A DNA stretch of 64,000 nucleotides from Aliirhizobium wenxiniae (GCF_014201355.1 NZ_JACHEG010000012.1:1-64000); one strand, 5' to 3'. Counted from the first letter of the stretch, positions 24,689-33,622 are shown. Numbers and translations: made by a program. Notes: generated by a model not told the origin, from the sequence alone.

Positions 24689-27600
24689 TCGCCCGTGTCA
24701 TATCCTGGTCCGCCCGCAATCTGGTCCTCATCTTCGTCGCGGCCGTATTGGCCGTCGCGGGCGGTATCTACGCCTTGCGGTCGCTGCCGCTCGACGCCAT
24801 TCCCGATCTCTCTGACGTCCAGGTGATCGTCTATACGGACTATCCGGGGCAGGCGCCGCAGGTCGTCGAGGACCAGGTCACCTATCCGCTGACGACATCG
24901 ATGCTGACGGTGCCGAAGTCAAAGGTGGTACGCGGTTTCTCCTTCTTCGGCGCCTCCTTTGTCTATGTGATCTTCGAGGATGGCACCGATCCTTATTGGG
25001 CGCGCAGCCGCGTGCTCGAATATCTCAATGTCGCGCAAAGCCGCCTTCCGGACGGGATCACGCCGACGCTTGGCCCGGATGCGACGGGTGTTGGCTGGGT
25101 CTATCAGTACGCCGTGGTGGCGAAACAGATGTCGCTTGCCCAGCTGCGGTCGCTGCAGGATTGGGTCGTGCGGTTCGCGGTATCTAAATCCGAAGGTGTT
25201 GCCGAGGTCGCCAGTGTCGGCGGTTTCGTCAAGCAATATTCCATCGTGGTCGATCCCGTCCGGTTGAAGGCCCAGGATATTTCGCTCACCGACATCGCCA
25301 ACGCCGTGCGCGCCAGCAATACGGATGTCGGGGGCCGCACGGTGGAGCTTTCCGAATTCGAGTTCATGGTGCGCGGGCGCGGTTATCTGAAGGGCATAAC
25401 CGATATCGAGAATATCGTTTTGAAGACGATGGGCGGCACGCCGCTCAGGCTCGGCGATGTCGCAAGGGTCGAACTTGTTCCCGACGAAAGGCGCGGGATC
25501 ACCGAACTCAATGGCGAAGGCGAAGTGGCAAGCGGCATCGTGTTGCAGCGGTTCGGAGAAAATGCGCTCTCAGTCATCGACAATGCCAAGGCAAGTCTCG
25601 AAGGTATCAAGGGCAGCCTGCCGGCCGATGCCGAAATCGTGCCGGTCTACGACCGGTCGCAATTGATCGAGGCTGCGATAGAAACCTTGAAGGGCACGCT
25701 GGTGGAAGAGGCGATCGTCGTTGCCCTCGTCACGATCGTTTTTCTGCTGCATGTGCGCAGTGCGCTTGTCGCCATCATCATGTTGCCCGTAGGCGTGCTG
25801 ATGGCGTTCATCGCCATGCATTTCCTCAATATCGGCGCCAATATCATGAGCCTCGGCGGCATTGCGATTGCCATCGGCGCGATGATCGATGCGGCGATCG
25901 TGATGATCGAGAACGCCCATAAACATCTGGAGCGCGCACCGCCGGACAAGCCGCGTGTCGACATTCTCATTGAGGCTGCAAGCGAGGTCGGGCCGGCTTT
26001 GTTTTTCAGCCTGCTGATCATCACTGTCTCCTTCCTGCCGATCTTCACGCTGGAATCGCAGGAGGGAAGGTTGTTCAGCCCGCTGGCTTTCACCAAGACC
26101 TTTGCGATGGCCGCGGCGGCGATCCTGTCGGTGACGCTGGTGCCGGCGCTGATGGTGGTGTTCGTCAGGGGGCGGATCGTGCCGGAGCATAAAAATCCCG
26201 TCAATCGCTTGCTGATCTGGATCTATCGTCCGGTCATCGCCGGGGTTTTGAAGGCGAAGGTTCTGACGATAGTGGTGGCGCTTCTCGTGCTCGGCGCCAC
26301 GGCCTGGCCGATCCAGCATATCGGCAGCGAATTCATGCCGGATCTCAACGAAGGCACGTTGATGTATATGCCGACGACGCTGCCCGGACTGTCCGTCACC
26401 AAGGCGGCCGAATTGCTGCAGACGCAGGACCGGATCATCAAGTCCTTCCCGGAGGTCGATAGCGTCTTCGGCAAGGCGGGGCGGGCGCTGACGGCAACCG
26501 ATCCGGCGCCGGTCGAGATGTTCGAGACGATCATCACGCTGAAGCCGAAAACCGAATGGCGTCCCGGCGTGACGATGGCCAGCCTGAAACAGGAGATGGA
26601 TGCGGCACTGCAGTTTCCCGGCGTCGCCAATGCCTGGACCATGCCGATCCGCGCGCGCATCGACATGTTGTCGACCGGCATTCGAACACCTGTCGGGGTA
26701 AAGGTCTATGGCGATGATCTGACGGAGATCGAAAACGTCGCCCGACAGATCGAAGCCGTGCTGAAGGAATTGCCCGGAACATCGAGTGCCTACGCGGAAA
26801 GGGTTATCGGCGGTTATTATCTCGATATCGTGCCGGACCGCACAGTGCTCGGGCGTTACGGGCTGACAATCGGTGACGTGCAGGAGGTCGTATCGATGGC
26901 GCTCGGCTCGGAAGTGGTGACATCGACCGTGGAAGGGCGCGAACGCTATGGCGTGGCGATCCGCTATCCGCGCGCGTCGCGCAGCGATCCGCAGTCGATC
27001 GCAAGAGACGTGCTCGTTTCGCTGCCGGGCGGAGGCACGGTTCCTCTCGGCGAAGTAGCCGAGGTGAACCTGACGCGGGGAGCAACGACGGTGCGCACCG
27101 AAAACGGTCAGCTCGCGGTCTATATCTATGTCGATATTACCGGCCGCGATCTCGGCGGATATGTTGCCGAGGCACGCGACGCCGTGGCAACGCGGGTAGA
27201 CCTTCCGACGGGGTATTCCGTGGCATGGAGCGGACAGTTCGAATATCTCGAACGGGCTGCGGCGCGCCTTTCGATCGTCATTCCGCTGACGCTCGCGCTG
27301 ATTTTCCTGCTGCTCTACCTGAACTTCAGGGCGCTGACCGAAACGCTGATCGTCATGCTTTCCTTGCCCTTCGCGCTGGTCGGCGGCATCTGGCTGATGT
27401 GGTGGCTCGGGTTCAACGCTTCGGTCGCGGTTGCGGTCGGGTTCATCGCGCTTGCGGGTGTTGCGGCGGAAACAGGCGTGATCATGCTGATCTATCTCGA
27501 CCACGCCCTGAAGGAGCGGTGTGCTTCATGCGCCGAAGAAAACCGACCATTGACGCGGAAGGATCTGCATCACGCGATCATGGTCGGGGCGGTCGAGCGG

Positions 27601-27858
27601 GTTCGCCCGAAGATGATGACGGTGGTGGCCATTATGGCCGGCCTCCTGCCCATCCTGTGGAGCACGGGCACGGGGGCGGAGATCATGCAGCGCATCGCCG
27701 TGCCGATGATCGGCGGCATGGTGTCTTCGACACTGCTGACCCTGATCGTCATTCCGGCAATCTATGCTCTGGTGAAGGGGAGAGGGCTTGGCAGCGAAAA
27801 TTCCCACACTACCGATGTGGTTGAGGCCGATCTCGAGATGAAGGCGGTAACAGGATAA
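24685..27858 (+). CDS. cusA: Cu/Ag-type heavy-metal efflux RND permease (CusA family)
   Basis: This is a 1057-residue HME-RND transporter with 12 expected membrane segments and two large periplasmic loops. The proton-relay motif in TM4 (AIGAMIDAAIVMIENAHK) is intact. The three methionines that bind Cu(I)/Ag(I) in E. coli CusA (573, 623, 672) are matched by Met562 (LMYMPTT), Met612 (APVEMFET) and Met661 (RIDMLSTG), with identical spacing of 50 and 49. This points to monovalent copper/silver rather than Zn/Co export. It is the last gene of the operon. The trimer would pump metal from the periplasm or cytoplasm outward. Confidence 0.96.
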   Translation: MIARVISWSARNLVLIFVAAVLAVAGGIYALRSLPLDAIPDLSDVQVIVYTDYPGQAPQVVEDQVTYPLTTSMLTVPKSKVVRGFSFFGASFVYVIFEDGTDPYWARSRVLEYLNVAQSRLPDGITPTLGPDATGVGWVYQYAVVAKQMSLAQLRSLQDWVVRFAVSKSEGVAEVASVGGFVKQYSIVVDPVRLKAQDISLTDIANAVRASNTDVGGRTVELSEFEFMVRGRGYLKGITDIENIVLKTMGGTPLRLGDVARVELVPDERRGITELNGEGEVASGIVLQRFGENALSVIDNAKASLEGIKGSLPADAEIVPVYDRSQLIEAAIETLKGTLVEEAIVVALVTIVFLLHVRSALVAIIMLPVGVLMAFIAMHFLNIGANIMSLGGIAIAIGAMIDAAIVMIENAHKHLERAPPDKPRVDILIEAASEVGPALFFSLLIITVSFLPIFTLESQEGRLFSPLAFTKTFAMAAAAILSVTLVPALMVVFVRGRIVPEHKNPVNRLLIWIYRPVIAGVLKAKVLTIVVALLVLGATAWPIQHIGSEFMPDLNEGTLMYMPTTLPGLSVTKAAELLQTQDRIIKSFPEVDSVFGKAGRALTATDPAPVEMFETIITLKPKTEWRPGVTMASLKQEMDAALQFPGVANAWTMPIRARIDMLSTGIRTPVGVKVYGDDLTEIENVARQIEAVLKELPGTSSAYAERVIGGYYLDIVPDRTVLGRYGLTIGDVQEVVSMALGSEVVTSTVEGRERYGVAIRYPRASRSDPQSIARDVLVSLPGGGTVPLGEVAEVNLTRGATTVRTENGQLAVYIYVDITGRDLGGYVAEARDAVATRVDLPTGYSVAWSGQFEYLERAAARLSIVIPLTLALIFLLLYLNFRALTETLIVMLSLPFALVGGIWLMWWLGFNASVAVAVGFIALAGVAAETGVIMLIYLDHALKERCASCAEENRPLTRKDLHHAIMVGAVERVRPKMMTVVAIMAGLLPILWSTGTGAEIMQRIAVPMIGGMVSSTLLTLIVIPAIYALVKGRGLGSENSHTTDVVEADLEMKAVTG

Positions 27859-27881
27859 GCTGAACGCGGTTCAAAAGCTCG

Positions 27882-27904
27882 GGAGCCGGGACTTGGCCGG
27901 CTCC
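27882..27904. terminator. Hairpin between convergent cusA and the ArsR-type gene
   Basis: An 8-bp stem (27882-27889 with 27897-27904) with a 7-nt loop follows the cusA stop by 23 nt. There is no long T-run on either strand. It is a probable but not certain terminator for the convergent pair. Confidence 0.55.
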
Positions 27905-27919
27905 TGACAGTTGCTGAAT

Positions 27920-28279
27920 TCAGCGCTTTCCGGCCGAGGTGGCGGCTTTGTCGGCGCCGCCATCCTGCTCCAGTTCCTTGACCAGCATGGCAAGAAGGCC
28001 GGGAAACCGTGCGTCGATGTCTTCGCGGCGAAGCGAGGAGGCGCGGCGGTTCCCATAATCGATCTGGCTGATCAGTCCTGCCTCGCGAAGGATTTTGAAA
28101 TGATGGGTGAGCGAAGCCTTGGCGACCGGAAAGCCGAATGACACGCAATTGCGCTCCATGCCGTCCGGCAAGGTCGCCAGGATGGCGATGGCCGTGCGCC
28201 GAAGCGGGTCTGACAGCGTCGAGAAGACGACACTGAGATCGATTTCATCACGCTCTGGCTGAGGAAGCAGGTCTGGCAT
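27920..28279 (-). CDS. ArsR-type winged-helix transcriptional regulator
   Basis: This is a 119-residue HTH_20/ArsR-like repressor: LSVVFSTLSDPLRRTAIAIL at residues 14-33 leads into a recognition helix region (AKASLTHHFKILREAGLI). No cysteine metal-binding motif of the SmtB/ArsR alpha-3 type is visible (one Cys near residue 45), so it probably senses a small molecule or redox state rather than metal. It is divergent from an Old Yellow Enzyme gene, with two identical-architecture palindromes between, a layout typical of a repressor controlling both genes. Confidence 0.9.
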   Translation of the reverse strand: MPDLLPQPERDEIDLSVVFSTLSDPLRRTAIAILATLPDGMERNCVSFGFPVAKASLTHHFKILREAGLISQIDYGNRRASSLRREDIDARFPGLLAMLVKELEQDGGADKAATSAGKR

Positions 28280-28320
28280 AGGATAAATTTACGAAAATTG
28301 GCATCTCGATGCAAGCGATA

Positions 28321-28340
28321 GGTATGTCTTGACGCATACC
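28321..28340. promoter_or_regulatory. Operator copy 1: GGTATG-N8-CATACC
   Basis: A perfect 6+6 inverted repeat with an 8-bp spacer lies 42 bp upstream of the ArsR-type start codon. A second copy with the same spacer length starts 33 bp downstream. It is the probable binding site of the divergent ArsR-type repressor. Confidence 0.75.
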
Positions 28341-28353
28341 TTTGAGAGGCATA

Positions 28354-28373
28354 GGTATGTCTCACACCATACC
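28354..28373. promoter_or_regulatory. Operator copy 2: GGTATG-N8-CATACC
   Basis: This is the second perfect GGTATG-N8-CATACC palindrome, 33 bp from the first (about three helical turns), allowing cooperative binding on one DNA face. It lies about 105 bp upstream of the Old Yellow Enzyme start. Confidence 0.75.
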
Positions 28374-28477
28374 AGCACTTCTCAAGGACCTGCGGATATC
28401 GGTCGAATCTAGCTGCAGCCGCCGGCGTGTCATCGTCGATGAGCGGTTTCAAACCTGCAATGTCGAAAGTGAGCCAA

Positions 28478-29581
28478 ATGCCTCAGCCACAACTTTTCAC
28501 GCCCTTCAAGATCCGCAATCTCGAGCTTGAGAACCGCATCACCATCGCCCCGATGTGCACCTATTCCGCCGTGGACGGATGCATGACCGACTGGCACCTG
28601 ATCCATCTGGGGCAGTTGGCTTTGTCCGGTGCCGGTCTTTTGACCATCGAGGCGACGGCTGTCGTTCCGGAAGGCCGGATCAGTTATGCCGATGTCGGCC
28701 TTTATGACGACGCCACGGAAGCGGCGATGCGACGGACGCTGGAGAGCATCCGCAAGTGGTCGAACATTCCCATCGCCGTTCAGCTTGCCCATGCCGGACG
28801 CAAGGCTTCGTCAAACCTGCCGTGGCTCGGCGGTGCGCAGCTTCCTGTCGATCACAAGGATGGCTGGCAGACCGAGGCCCCGTCCGCGGTTCCGTTCAAG
28901 TCGACGGACACGGTGCCGACCGAGCTTTCCCGCGAGCGGATGAACGAAATCCGCGACGCCTTTGTCGAGGCGGCAATCCGCGCGGCGCGTATCGGCATCG
29001 ATGCGGTGCAGATCCATGCCGCGCATGGTTATCTGCTGCATTCCTTCCTGTCGCCGCTCGCCAACCAACGGAGTGACGAATACGGCGGCAGCCTCGAAAA
29101 CCGCATGCGCTTCCCGTTGGAAGTGTTCGATGCGGTGCGGGCTGCCTTCCCGGCCGAGAAGGTCGTGTCGGTTCGCGTCTCGGCAACCGACTGGCATGAC
29201 GGCGGCTGGAACCTGGATGAGACAATCGAATTTGCCAAGGCTCTGGAAAAGCATGGTTGCGACGCCATCAACGTGTCTACCGGCGGGTTGCATATCGATC
29301 AGAAAATTCCGCTATCGCCGAGCTATCAGGTGCCTTTCGCGCGTGCCGTCAAGGCTGCGGTGAAAATGCCGGTCGTGGCCGTCGGGTTGATCACCGAACC
29401 GTCTCAGGCGGAAGCGATCGTTGCGACAGGCGATGCCGATCTTATCGGGCTTGCCCGCACTGTCCTTTATGATCCGCGCTGGCCGTGGCATGCCGCTGCC
29501 GCTCTGGGTGGCGAGGTTTCCGCGGCACCTCAATATCACCGCAGCCAGCCATCGACGCTGAAGGCGCTGTTCAAGGCGTAA
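28478..29581 (+). CDS. Old Yellow Enzyme family NADPH:flavin oxidoreductase (YqjM-like)
   Basis: This is a 367-residue FMN-dependent ene-reductase with a TIM-barrel fold. Motifs: APMCTYSAVDG with the thermophilic-like OYE cysteine (Cys27), HAGRK, HAAHGYLLHSFLSP followed by NQRSDEYGGS, and GLARTVLYDPRW near the C-terminus. It reduces activated C=C bonds (enones, nitro compounds) with NAD(P)H in the cytoplasm. The chosen ATG 28478 gives the family start; in-frame ATGs upstream (28427, 28460) would add a short leader. Control by the divergent ArsR-type protein is likely, so the inducer is probably an electrophile. Confidence 0.94.
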   Translation: MPQPQLFTPFKIRNLELENRITIAPMCTYSAVDGCMTDWHLIHLGQLALSGAGLLTIEATAVVPEGRISYADVGLYDDATEAAMRRTLESIRKWSNIPIAVQLAHAGRKASSNLPWLGGAQLPVDHKDGWQTEAPSAVPFKSTDTVPTELSRERMNEIRDAFVEAAIRAARIGIDAVQIHAAHGYLLHSFLSPLANQRSDEYGGSLENRMRFPLEVFDAVRAAFPAEKVVSVRVSATDWHDGGWNLDETIEFAKALEKHGCDAINVSTGGLHIDQKIPLSPSYQVPFARAVKAAVKMPVVAVGLITEPSQAEAIVATGDADLIGLARTVLYDPRWPWHAAAALGGEVSAAPQYHRSQPSTLKALFKA

Positions 29582-29594
29582 GTGAAAAATAGCG

Positions 29595-29633
29595 CGAAGG
29601 TCCTTCGCTCCTACTTGGATCGGAGGACCTTCG
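29595..29633 (+). terminator. Hairpin downstream of the Old Yellow Enzyme gene
   Basis: A perfect 10-bp stem (29595-29604 with 29624-29633) has a 19-nt loop and starts 14 nt after the stop codon. The tail is not T-rich (TAAATCC), so termination strength is uncertain. Confidence 0.5.
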
Positions 29634-29752
29634 TAAATCCGGTAGAACGATCCCGAGTTCTTCTGGCATTCGTCAATCGCATGCGGGCGTGAGTTGGAAT
29701 TTCCTCAACCATGCCGAAGGTCGCAACTTCGTTTCCGCTTGGGGGCGGCAAT

Positions 29753-29773
29753 AGTATATAATTTTTGTATACT
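29753..29773. promoter_or_regulatory. Inverted repeat AGTATA-N9-TATACT upstream of osmC-like gene
   Basis: A perfect 6+6 inverted repeat in AT-rich sequence lies 85 bp upstream of the OsmC-like start. Either arm could also act as a -10 element. It looks like a dimeric regulator site, but no regulator gene is adjacent. Confidence 0.4.
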
Positions 29774-29857
29774 GCTGGAGTTGGCCGGCGGTAAGCTCCT
29801 GTGCCCGGCGGTGTTCGTTTGAACAACGTCCGGTTCATCGATCAGGAGACGAAACAG

Positions 29858-30403
29858 ATGTCGACATTGAAGGATTACCTGGCTCAAAAGCGGGCGGCAC
29901 TGCTGGAGCGGCGCAGGCGCATCAAATCCGGCGAACTTGGTGTCGCGACGCTGAAGGCAAGTGCCAGTGCGGAAGGCCGCAGCGGTGTGCGCCGAATCCG
30001 CATCCGGGATTTTCAGGTCGTCTCCGACAGTCCGCCGGATTTTGCCGGTTACAATCTCGGGCCAGCGTCTCCGGAGCTTCTGGTTGGTGCGCTTTCGAGC
30101 TGCCTGACGCATACATGGCTGATCCAAGCGGCAGATCAGCAGGTCGCTCTGGATGAATTGCATGCGGAAGTCTCTGCCAAGATCGACCCGCGTGGCGGAT
30201 CGGAAGGGCATGAGGACATTCCGGTCTATCCGCATGATTTCGACTACACCGTTTCGCTGGTTTCGGATGCCAGCCCGGAAGAGATTGCTCGTGTCGCGGC
30301 GGCTGTCGAAAAAGCGTGCCCGATCCTCAATCTTCTCAGGCGCGGCACCAATATTACCGGTCGTATCGACCACAAATCTCCCGCATCTGCCGTTGCGGCT
30401 TAA
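29858..30403 (+). CDS. OsmC-family peroxide/thiol-reactive protein
   Basis: This is a 181-residue OsmC/Ohr-fold protein. The two conserved cysteines of the family lie in LSSCLTHTWLI and KACPILNLL, the arrangement used for thiol-dependent reduction of organic hydroperoxides. A charged N-terminal extension (KRAALLERRRRIKSGE) precedes the fold. AGGAGA precedes ATG 29858. The gene lies 276 nt past the Old Yellow Enzyme stop and is probably separately transcribed. The family also includes proteins of unproven function, so an exact substrate cannot be named. Confidence 0.9.
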   Translation: MSTLKDYLAQKRAALLERRRRIKSGELGVATLKASASAEGRSGVRRIRIRDFQVVSDSPPDFAGYNLGPASPELLVGALSSCLTHTWLIQAADQQVALDELHAEVSAKIDPRGGSEGHEDIPVYPHDFDYTVSLVSDASPEEIARVAAAVEKACPILNLLRRGTNITGRIDHKSPASAVAA

Positions 30404-30421
30404 CCTCGAACGCGGCCAACG

Positions 30422-30485
30422 GGCACTCCCGAGCGACTGATCGCCAGGCCATCGCTGCCGATTGCGCCACTCGTCTGGGAGTGCC
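30422..30485. repeat. Inverted repeat GGCACTCCC / GGGAGTGCC in intergenic region
   Basis: Perfect 9-bp arms (30422-30430 and 30477-30485) are 46 nt apart between the OsmC-like gene and the FAD oxidoreductase gene. The long loop allows further internal pairing. It could be an RNA structure or a regulator site; I see no known riboswitch. Confidence 0.4.
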
Positions 30486-30584
30486 GTGCGCACCAATGAC
30501 GCTCCATCTCTTTCAAACAACGCATCCGACTTTCCGAAATCGGTTCCGGTTCTCGTGCCGATGCAGATATTATGGAACACACAC

Positions 30585-31898
30585 ATGAGTGATATTGCAT
30601 CCCCCGATTTTCCTCCCTCACTCTGGAACGCGGCAACACGGCCAAGAAATCCCAGCTCCAGTCTCTCGGGTGAGGCGAGGGCAGGGGTTGCGATCATCGG
30701 GGCCGGCTTTACCGGGCTCTCGGCGGCTCTTCATCTCGCTGAGCGCGGGCACAAGGTTATCGTGCTTGAAGCTGTTCAGGTCGGCTGGGGGGCGTCCGGC
30801 CGCAATAACGGTCAGGTCATCCCGACCATGACCGGTGCCGAACCGGACAGCATCGCGAAAACCCATGGGGAGGCAGGAGAGCGGTTTGCCCAGCTTGTCA
30901 GCGATAGCGCTTCCTATCTTTTCGACCTCGTGCGCAGACACGACATCGATTGCGAGGCGCAACAGAACGGCTGGTTTCAGCCGGCACATTCGCCCGGACG
31001 TGTGCGGCTTTCGGCAAGTCGCGTGGAAGCCTGGTCGCGCCGCGGTGCGCCGGTCCGCCTGCTCGACGCGGCAGAGACTGCCGATCTCATCGGATCGCGG
31101 GATTGGTATGGCGGCATGCTCAACAGCAGTGGCGGGCACATCAATCCGTTGGCCTTTGCCAGAGGGCTGGCAGAACGCGTCACCGCTGCCGGAGCGGTGC
31201 TCCACGAAAACACGCCTGTCCGGTCGATCGAGAAAACGCCATCGGGTTGGGTGATCTCGACACCTGCCGGGCGCGTCATATCCGACCAGCTCATCCTGGC
31301 ATCGAATGGCTACACGGACTGGTTCGAAAGCCGGCTGGCGCCGACGATCGCGCACTCGCTCGTGCCGATCCTATCGTGGCAGATGGCGACAGAGCCGCAA
31401 CCGGACGCGGTGCGCGCCAGTGTCTTGCCGGGGCGGCAGGCATTGTCGGATACCCATGGCGACCTGCGTTTCTTCCGCTGGGATGCCCGTGGCCGGCTTG
31501 TGACAGGTGGTGCGCTGATGTTCCCGTTCAACGGTGCGGAACGCTTGAAACAGCCTATCGGCAAACGATTGGCCGGGATATTTCCGCAAATGGGCAGGCC
31601 GAAATTCGATTTCGTCTGGAACGGCCGCATCGGCATGACGGTGGACCGGATGCCGCAATTCTATAACCCCGCGCCCGGGCTTTGGGCATGGAGCGCTTGT
31701 AACGGGCGCGGTGTCGCCTTGGCAACCTCGCTCGGCAAGGTCTTTGCCGACGCAATCGAAGGTGTCGGGCAGCGGGATCTCGCTGTTCCGATAACCCCCG
31801 TCCGCACAATTCCCCTCCATCCCATCGCCAAATTTGTTGGCCCAACCATGCTCGGTTGGTACCGGCTGAAGGACAGGCTCGAGCCCGCTTATCCGTGA
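30585..31898 (+). CDS. FAD-dependent amine oxidoreductase (DAO/PuuB-like)
   Basis: This is a 437-residue DAO-family flavoenzyme. The dinucleotide-binding motif is VAIIGAGFTGLSAALHLAERGHKV (residues 35-58), then GWGASGRNNGQV at the flavin-contact position typical of the PuuB/gamma-glutamylputrescine oxidase group. Towards the C-terminus NGRIGMTVDRMPQ and ACNGRGVALATSLGK close the FAD site. It would oxidise an amine or amino acid, yielding H2O2. The 437-residue length fits the family. ATG 30585 gives the usual N-terminus; the frame extends upstream to 30462. It is followed 20 nt later by an ATC-hydrolase-like gene, so the pair probably acts in one pathway. Confidence 0.88.
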   Translation: MSDIASPDFPPSLWNAATRPRNPSSSLSGEARAGVAIIGAGFTGLSAALHLAERGHKVIVLEAVQVGWGASGRNNGQVIPTMTGAEPDSIAKTHGEAGERFAQLVSDSASYLFDLVRRHDIDCEAQQNGWFQPAHSPGRVRLSASRVEAWSRRGAPVRLLDAAETADLIGSRDWYGGMLNSSGGHINPLAFARGLAERVTAAGAVLHENTPVRSIEKTPSGWVISTPAGRVISDQLILASNGYTDWFESRLAPTIAHSLVPILSWQMATEPQPDAVRASVLPGRQALSDTHGDLRFFRWDARGRLVTGGALMFPFNGAERLKQPIGKRLAGIFPQMGRPKFDFVWNGRIGMTVDRMPQFYNPAPGLWAWSACNGRGVALATSLGKVFADAIEGVGQRDLAVPITPVRTIPLHPIAKFVGPTMLGWYRLKDRLEPAYP

Positions 31899-31917
31899 AT
31901 AGAAAGACGATCCGTGT

Positions 31918-32424
31918 ATGAGTGAGAACAGCAGAACCGGCCATCTGGTGCCGATCGAATGGCTGCAGGCGGCTTTCAATATGCGCGCCGCAGCCTATGC
32001 CAATATATTCGACGTGCTGCGGGATGCCTTCGGCACGCAAAGCTCCGTCGAGCTTCTGTCCGAAGCAACGCGCCGGATGGGTATCTCCGCCGGCGCTCGG
32101 TTTGCCGATCTCGGCCCGGACGGGCTGGTTGCCTTGAAGGAACGGTTTCTCGGCACCATTCCGGCGGGTGATATCCTCTTTCAGCCGGAAGTTCGTCGAA
32201 GCGACGACGAACGCTTGGAAATCAAGTTTCATCGCTGTCCGCTGAAGGAGGCTTGGCAGGCAATGGGGCGATCCGACGACGATATCGAACTCTTGTGCAA
32301 GGCTGGCGGGGCGATAGACGGCGGCCTGTTCAAGGCGGCCGGGTTTGTCTTCAAGGGTGAAACCTGGCGGCCCGGTGAAGAGGGCTGCTGCAAGCTTGTC
32401 GTGGAACCGGGGCCTGCCGCCTGA
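31918..32424 (+). CDS. L-2-amino-thiazoline-4-carboxylate hydrolase family protein
   Basis: This is a 168-residue cytoplasmic protein. The C-terminal half has the pattern I associate with the ATC_hydrolase family: FHRCPLKEAWQAMG, LLCKAGGAIDGG, then ETWRPGEEGCCKL. The cysteines and the Asp/Gly positions are conserved in that family. The founding member, from Pseudomonas, opens the thiazoline ring to N-carbamoyl-L-cysteine, but most members are uncharacterised. It directly follows the FAD oxidoreductase gene. The function as a ring- or amide-opening hydrolase is an inference. Confidence 0.7.
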   Translation: MSENSRTGHLVPIEWLQAAFNMRAAAYANIFDVLRDAFGTQSSVELLSEATRRMGISAGARFADLGPDGLVALKERFLGTIPAGDILFQPEVRRSDDERLEIKFHRCPLKEAWQAMGRSDDDIELLCKAGGAIDGGLFKAAGFVFKGETWRPGEEGCCKLVVEPGPAA

Positions 32425-32456
32425 TCGCGGCCCTGCGACTACTCACGAATGTCGGG

Positions 32457-32485
32457 CCTGACAGAGAGTGCTTCTCTTTGTCGGG
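32457..32485. terminator. Hairpin between convergent ATC-hydrolase-like and VOC genes
   Basis: A 12-bp stem with two G-T wobbles (32457-32468 with 32474-32485) and a 5-nt loop starts 33 nt after the plus-strand stop. It probably ends that transcript; no clear T-run follows. Confidence 0.5.
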
Positions 32486-32536
32486 CCTAAGCATTTGATA
32501 ATGCCGCGACGATGTCGCCACGGCACTCCATCGATC

Positions 32537-33394
32537 TCAGAGGAACTCGACTACTGCTCCGCTCGCATCCGCCGGTGAAACGGCAATGCCTCCGGCAGAT
32601 GTCCTGATGAACGCGATGCCCTGCACGGAAAGAAGATCTTCTGTCTTCTGCAGATCCTTCACCCGAATGCGCAGCACGGCAAAGCCATTGGCAGGTGTCC
32701 CGGCAATATCGAGACCGGGGTAAAGCCCGGCAATCGCTGCCGGTTCGAAGAAGAACAGCGGTGCCGAATTCTGGCCGGTCTCGACGCGAAATCCGCCGTC
32801 AATCTCTTCAACGCGACCCGCGGCATAGAAGCCTGCATAGGTTTCCGCCGTCTTGCGAGGATTGTCGCTGATGCCGGTTATGCCGCCGAGGCCGACCGCG
32901 CCATTGGCATGGTCCTGCAGTTCCGGCCTCCACACCATGTCGCGCGTTTCGTGCTGGCAAAGGAAGAAGTGTCCGAGCGGGACTTGGCTAGGATCGAAGC
33001 CCAATGTCCTGAAGCTGGCAATGCCTTCGCCACCGCCGGGCAGGGGAAGCGGGCGTGAAAACGCGCTTATATCTCCCGTCCGGATGCCGAGTTCTGCAAG
33101 CGCAGGCTTGGCTGCGTCCGCACTTGCGGTGCGATTGGCAATCGCCTGCAGGCCCTGGCCATACGTCGTGAGCGTCTTGCGCTGCGGCTCGTTGAGTTCG
33201 GTCTCGGCCACCAGTCCAAGAAGCTCGAGATAATCGTCCTGGAAAATGATCGTGTAGTTGGCCGATCCCTTTTGCGGACTGTGAAGCCCACGAGGAGAAA
33301 GCGTGAAACCAAGGCGGCGGTAACGTTCGGCGCTGTCATCGAGATCATTGACCAGCAGATAGCTGTGATCCACGCCAAGCACGGGGTGGGACAT
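32537..33394 (-). CDS. Glyoxalase-like (VOC) domain protein
   Basis: This is a 285-residue protein with a glyoxalase-like N-terminal module: LGVDHSYLLVNDLDDSAERYRRLGF near the start and NYTIIFQDDYLELLG, with His and Glu at the expected metal positions, and a second partial module later (GFAVLRIRVKDL). It resembles the Glyoxalase_3-like family of unknown substrate. I chose ATG 33394, preceded by GAGGAAA; an in-frame ATG lies 12 nt upstream. A LysR gene on the same strand lies 228 nt upstream. Confidence 0.85.
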   Translation of the reverse strand: MSHPVLGVDHSYLLVNDLDDSAERYRRLGFTLSPRGLHSPQKGSANYTIIFQDDYLELLGLVAETELNEPQRKTLTTYGQGLQAIANRTASADAAKPALAELGIRTGDISAFSRPLPLPGGGEGIASFRTLGFDPSQVPLGHFFLCQHETRDMVWRPELQDHANGAVGLGGITGISDNPRKTAETYAGFYAAGRVEEIDGGFRVETGQNSAPLFFFEPAAIAGLYPGLDIAGTPANGFAVLRIRVKDLQKTEDLLSVQGIAFIRTSAGGIAVSPADASGAVVEFL

Positions 33395-33622
33395 GATTTT
33401 CCTCATCGGATCGAAGGATTGTGCCCGCCGGCGGCAAGCCGGCCGAGCGATTGATCGATGTTTGTGAGCCTATCCGGTCCGGGCAGATTTCTACCGATTT
33501 TCTATTCTATTTTCAGAGCGACTGCGGAAGTTTCTTTGCGGCCTCGGTGCGTCTGGAACAATCGCGTTCCAGACGTGAAACCGGCGCGGGCGCGCTACCA
33601 AGACTGTGAAAGGGTTTGTCTT

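Noticed and set aside
25570..27504. A 644-codon minus-strand frame inside cusA
   Set aside because: It is antisense to a clear RND pump with intact motifs, and its His/Arg/Gln-rich composition is typical of a shadow frame.
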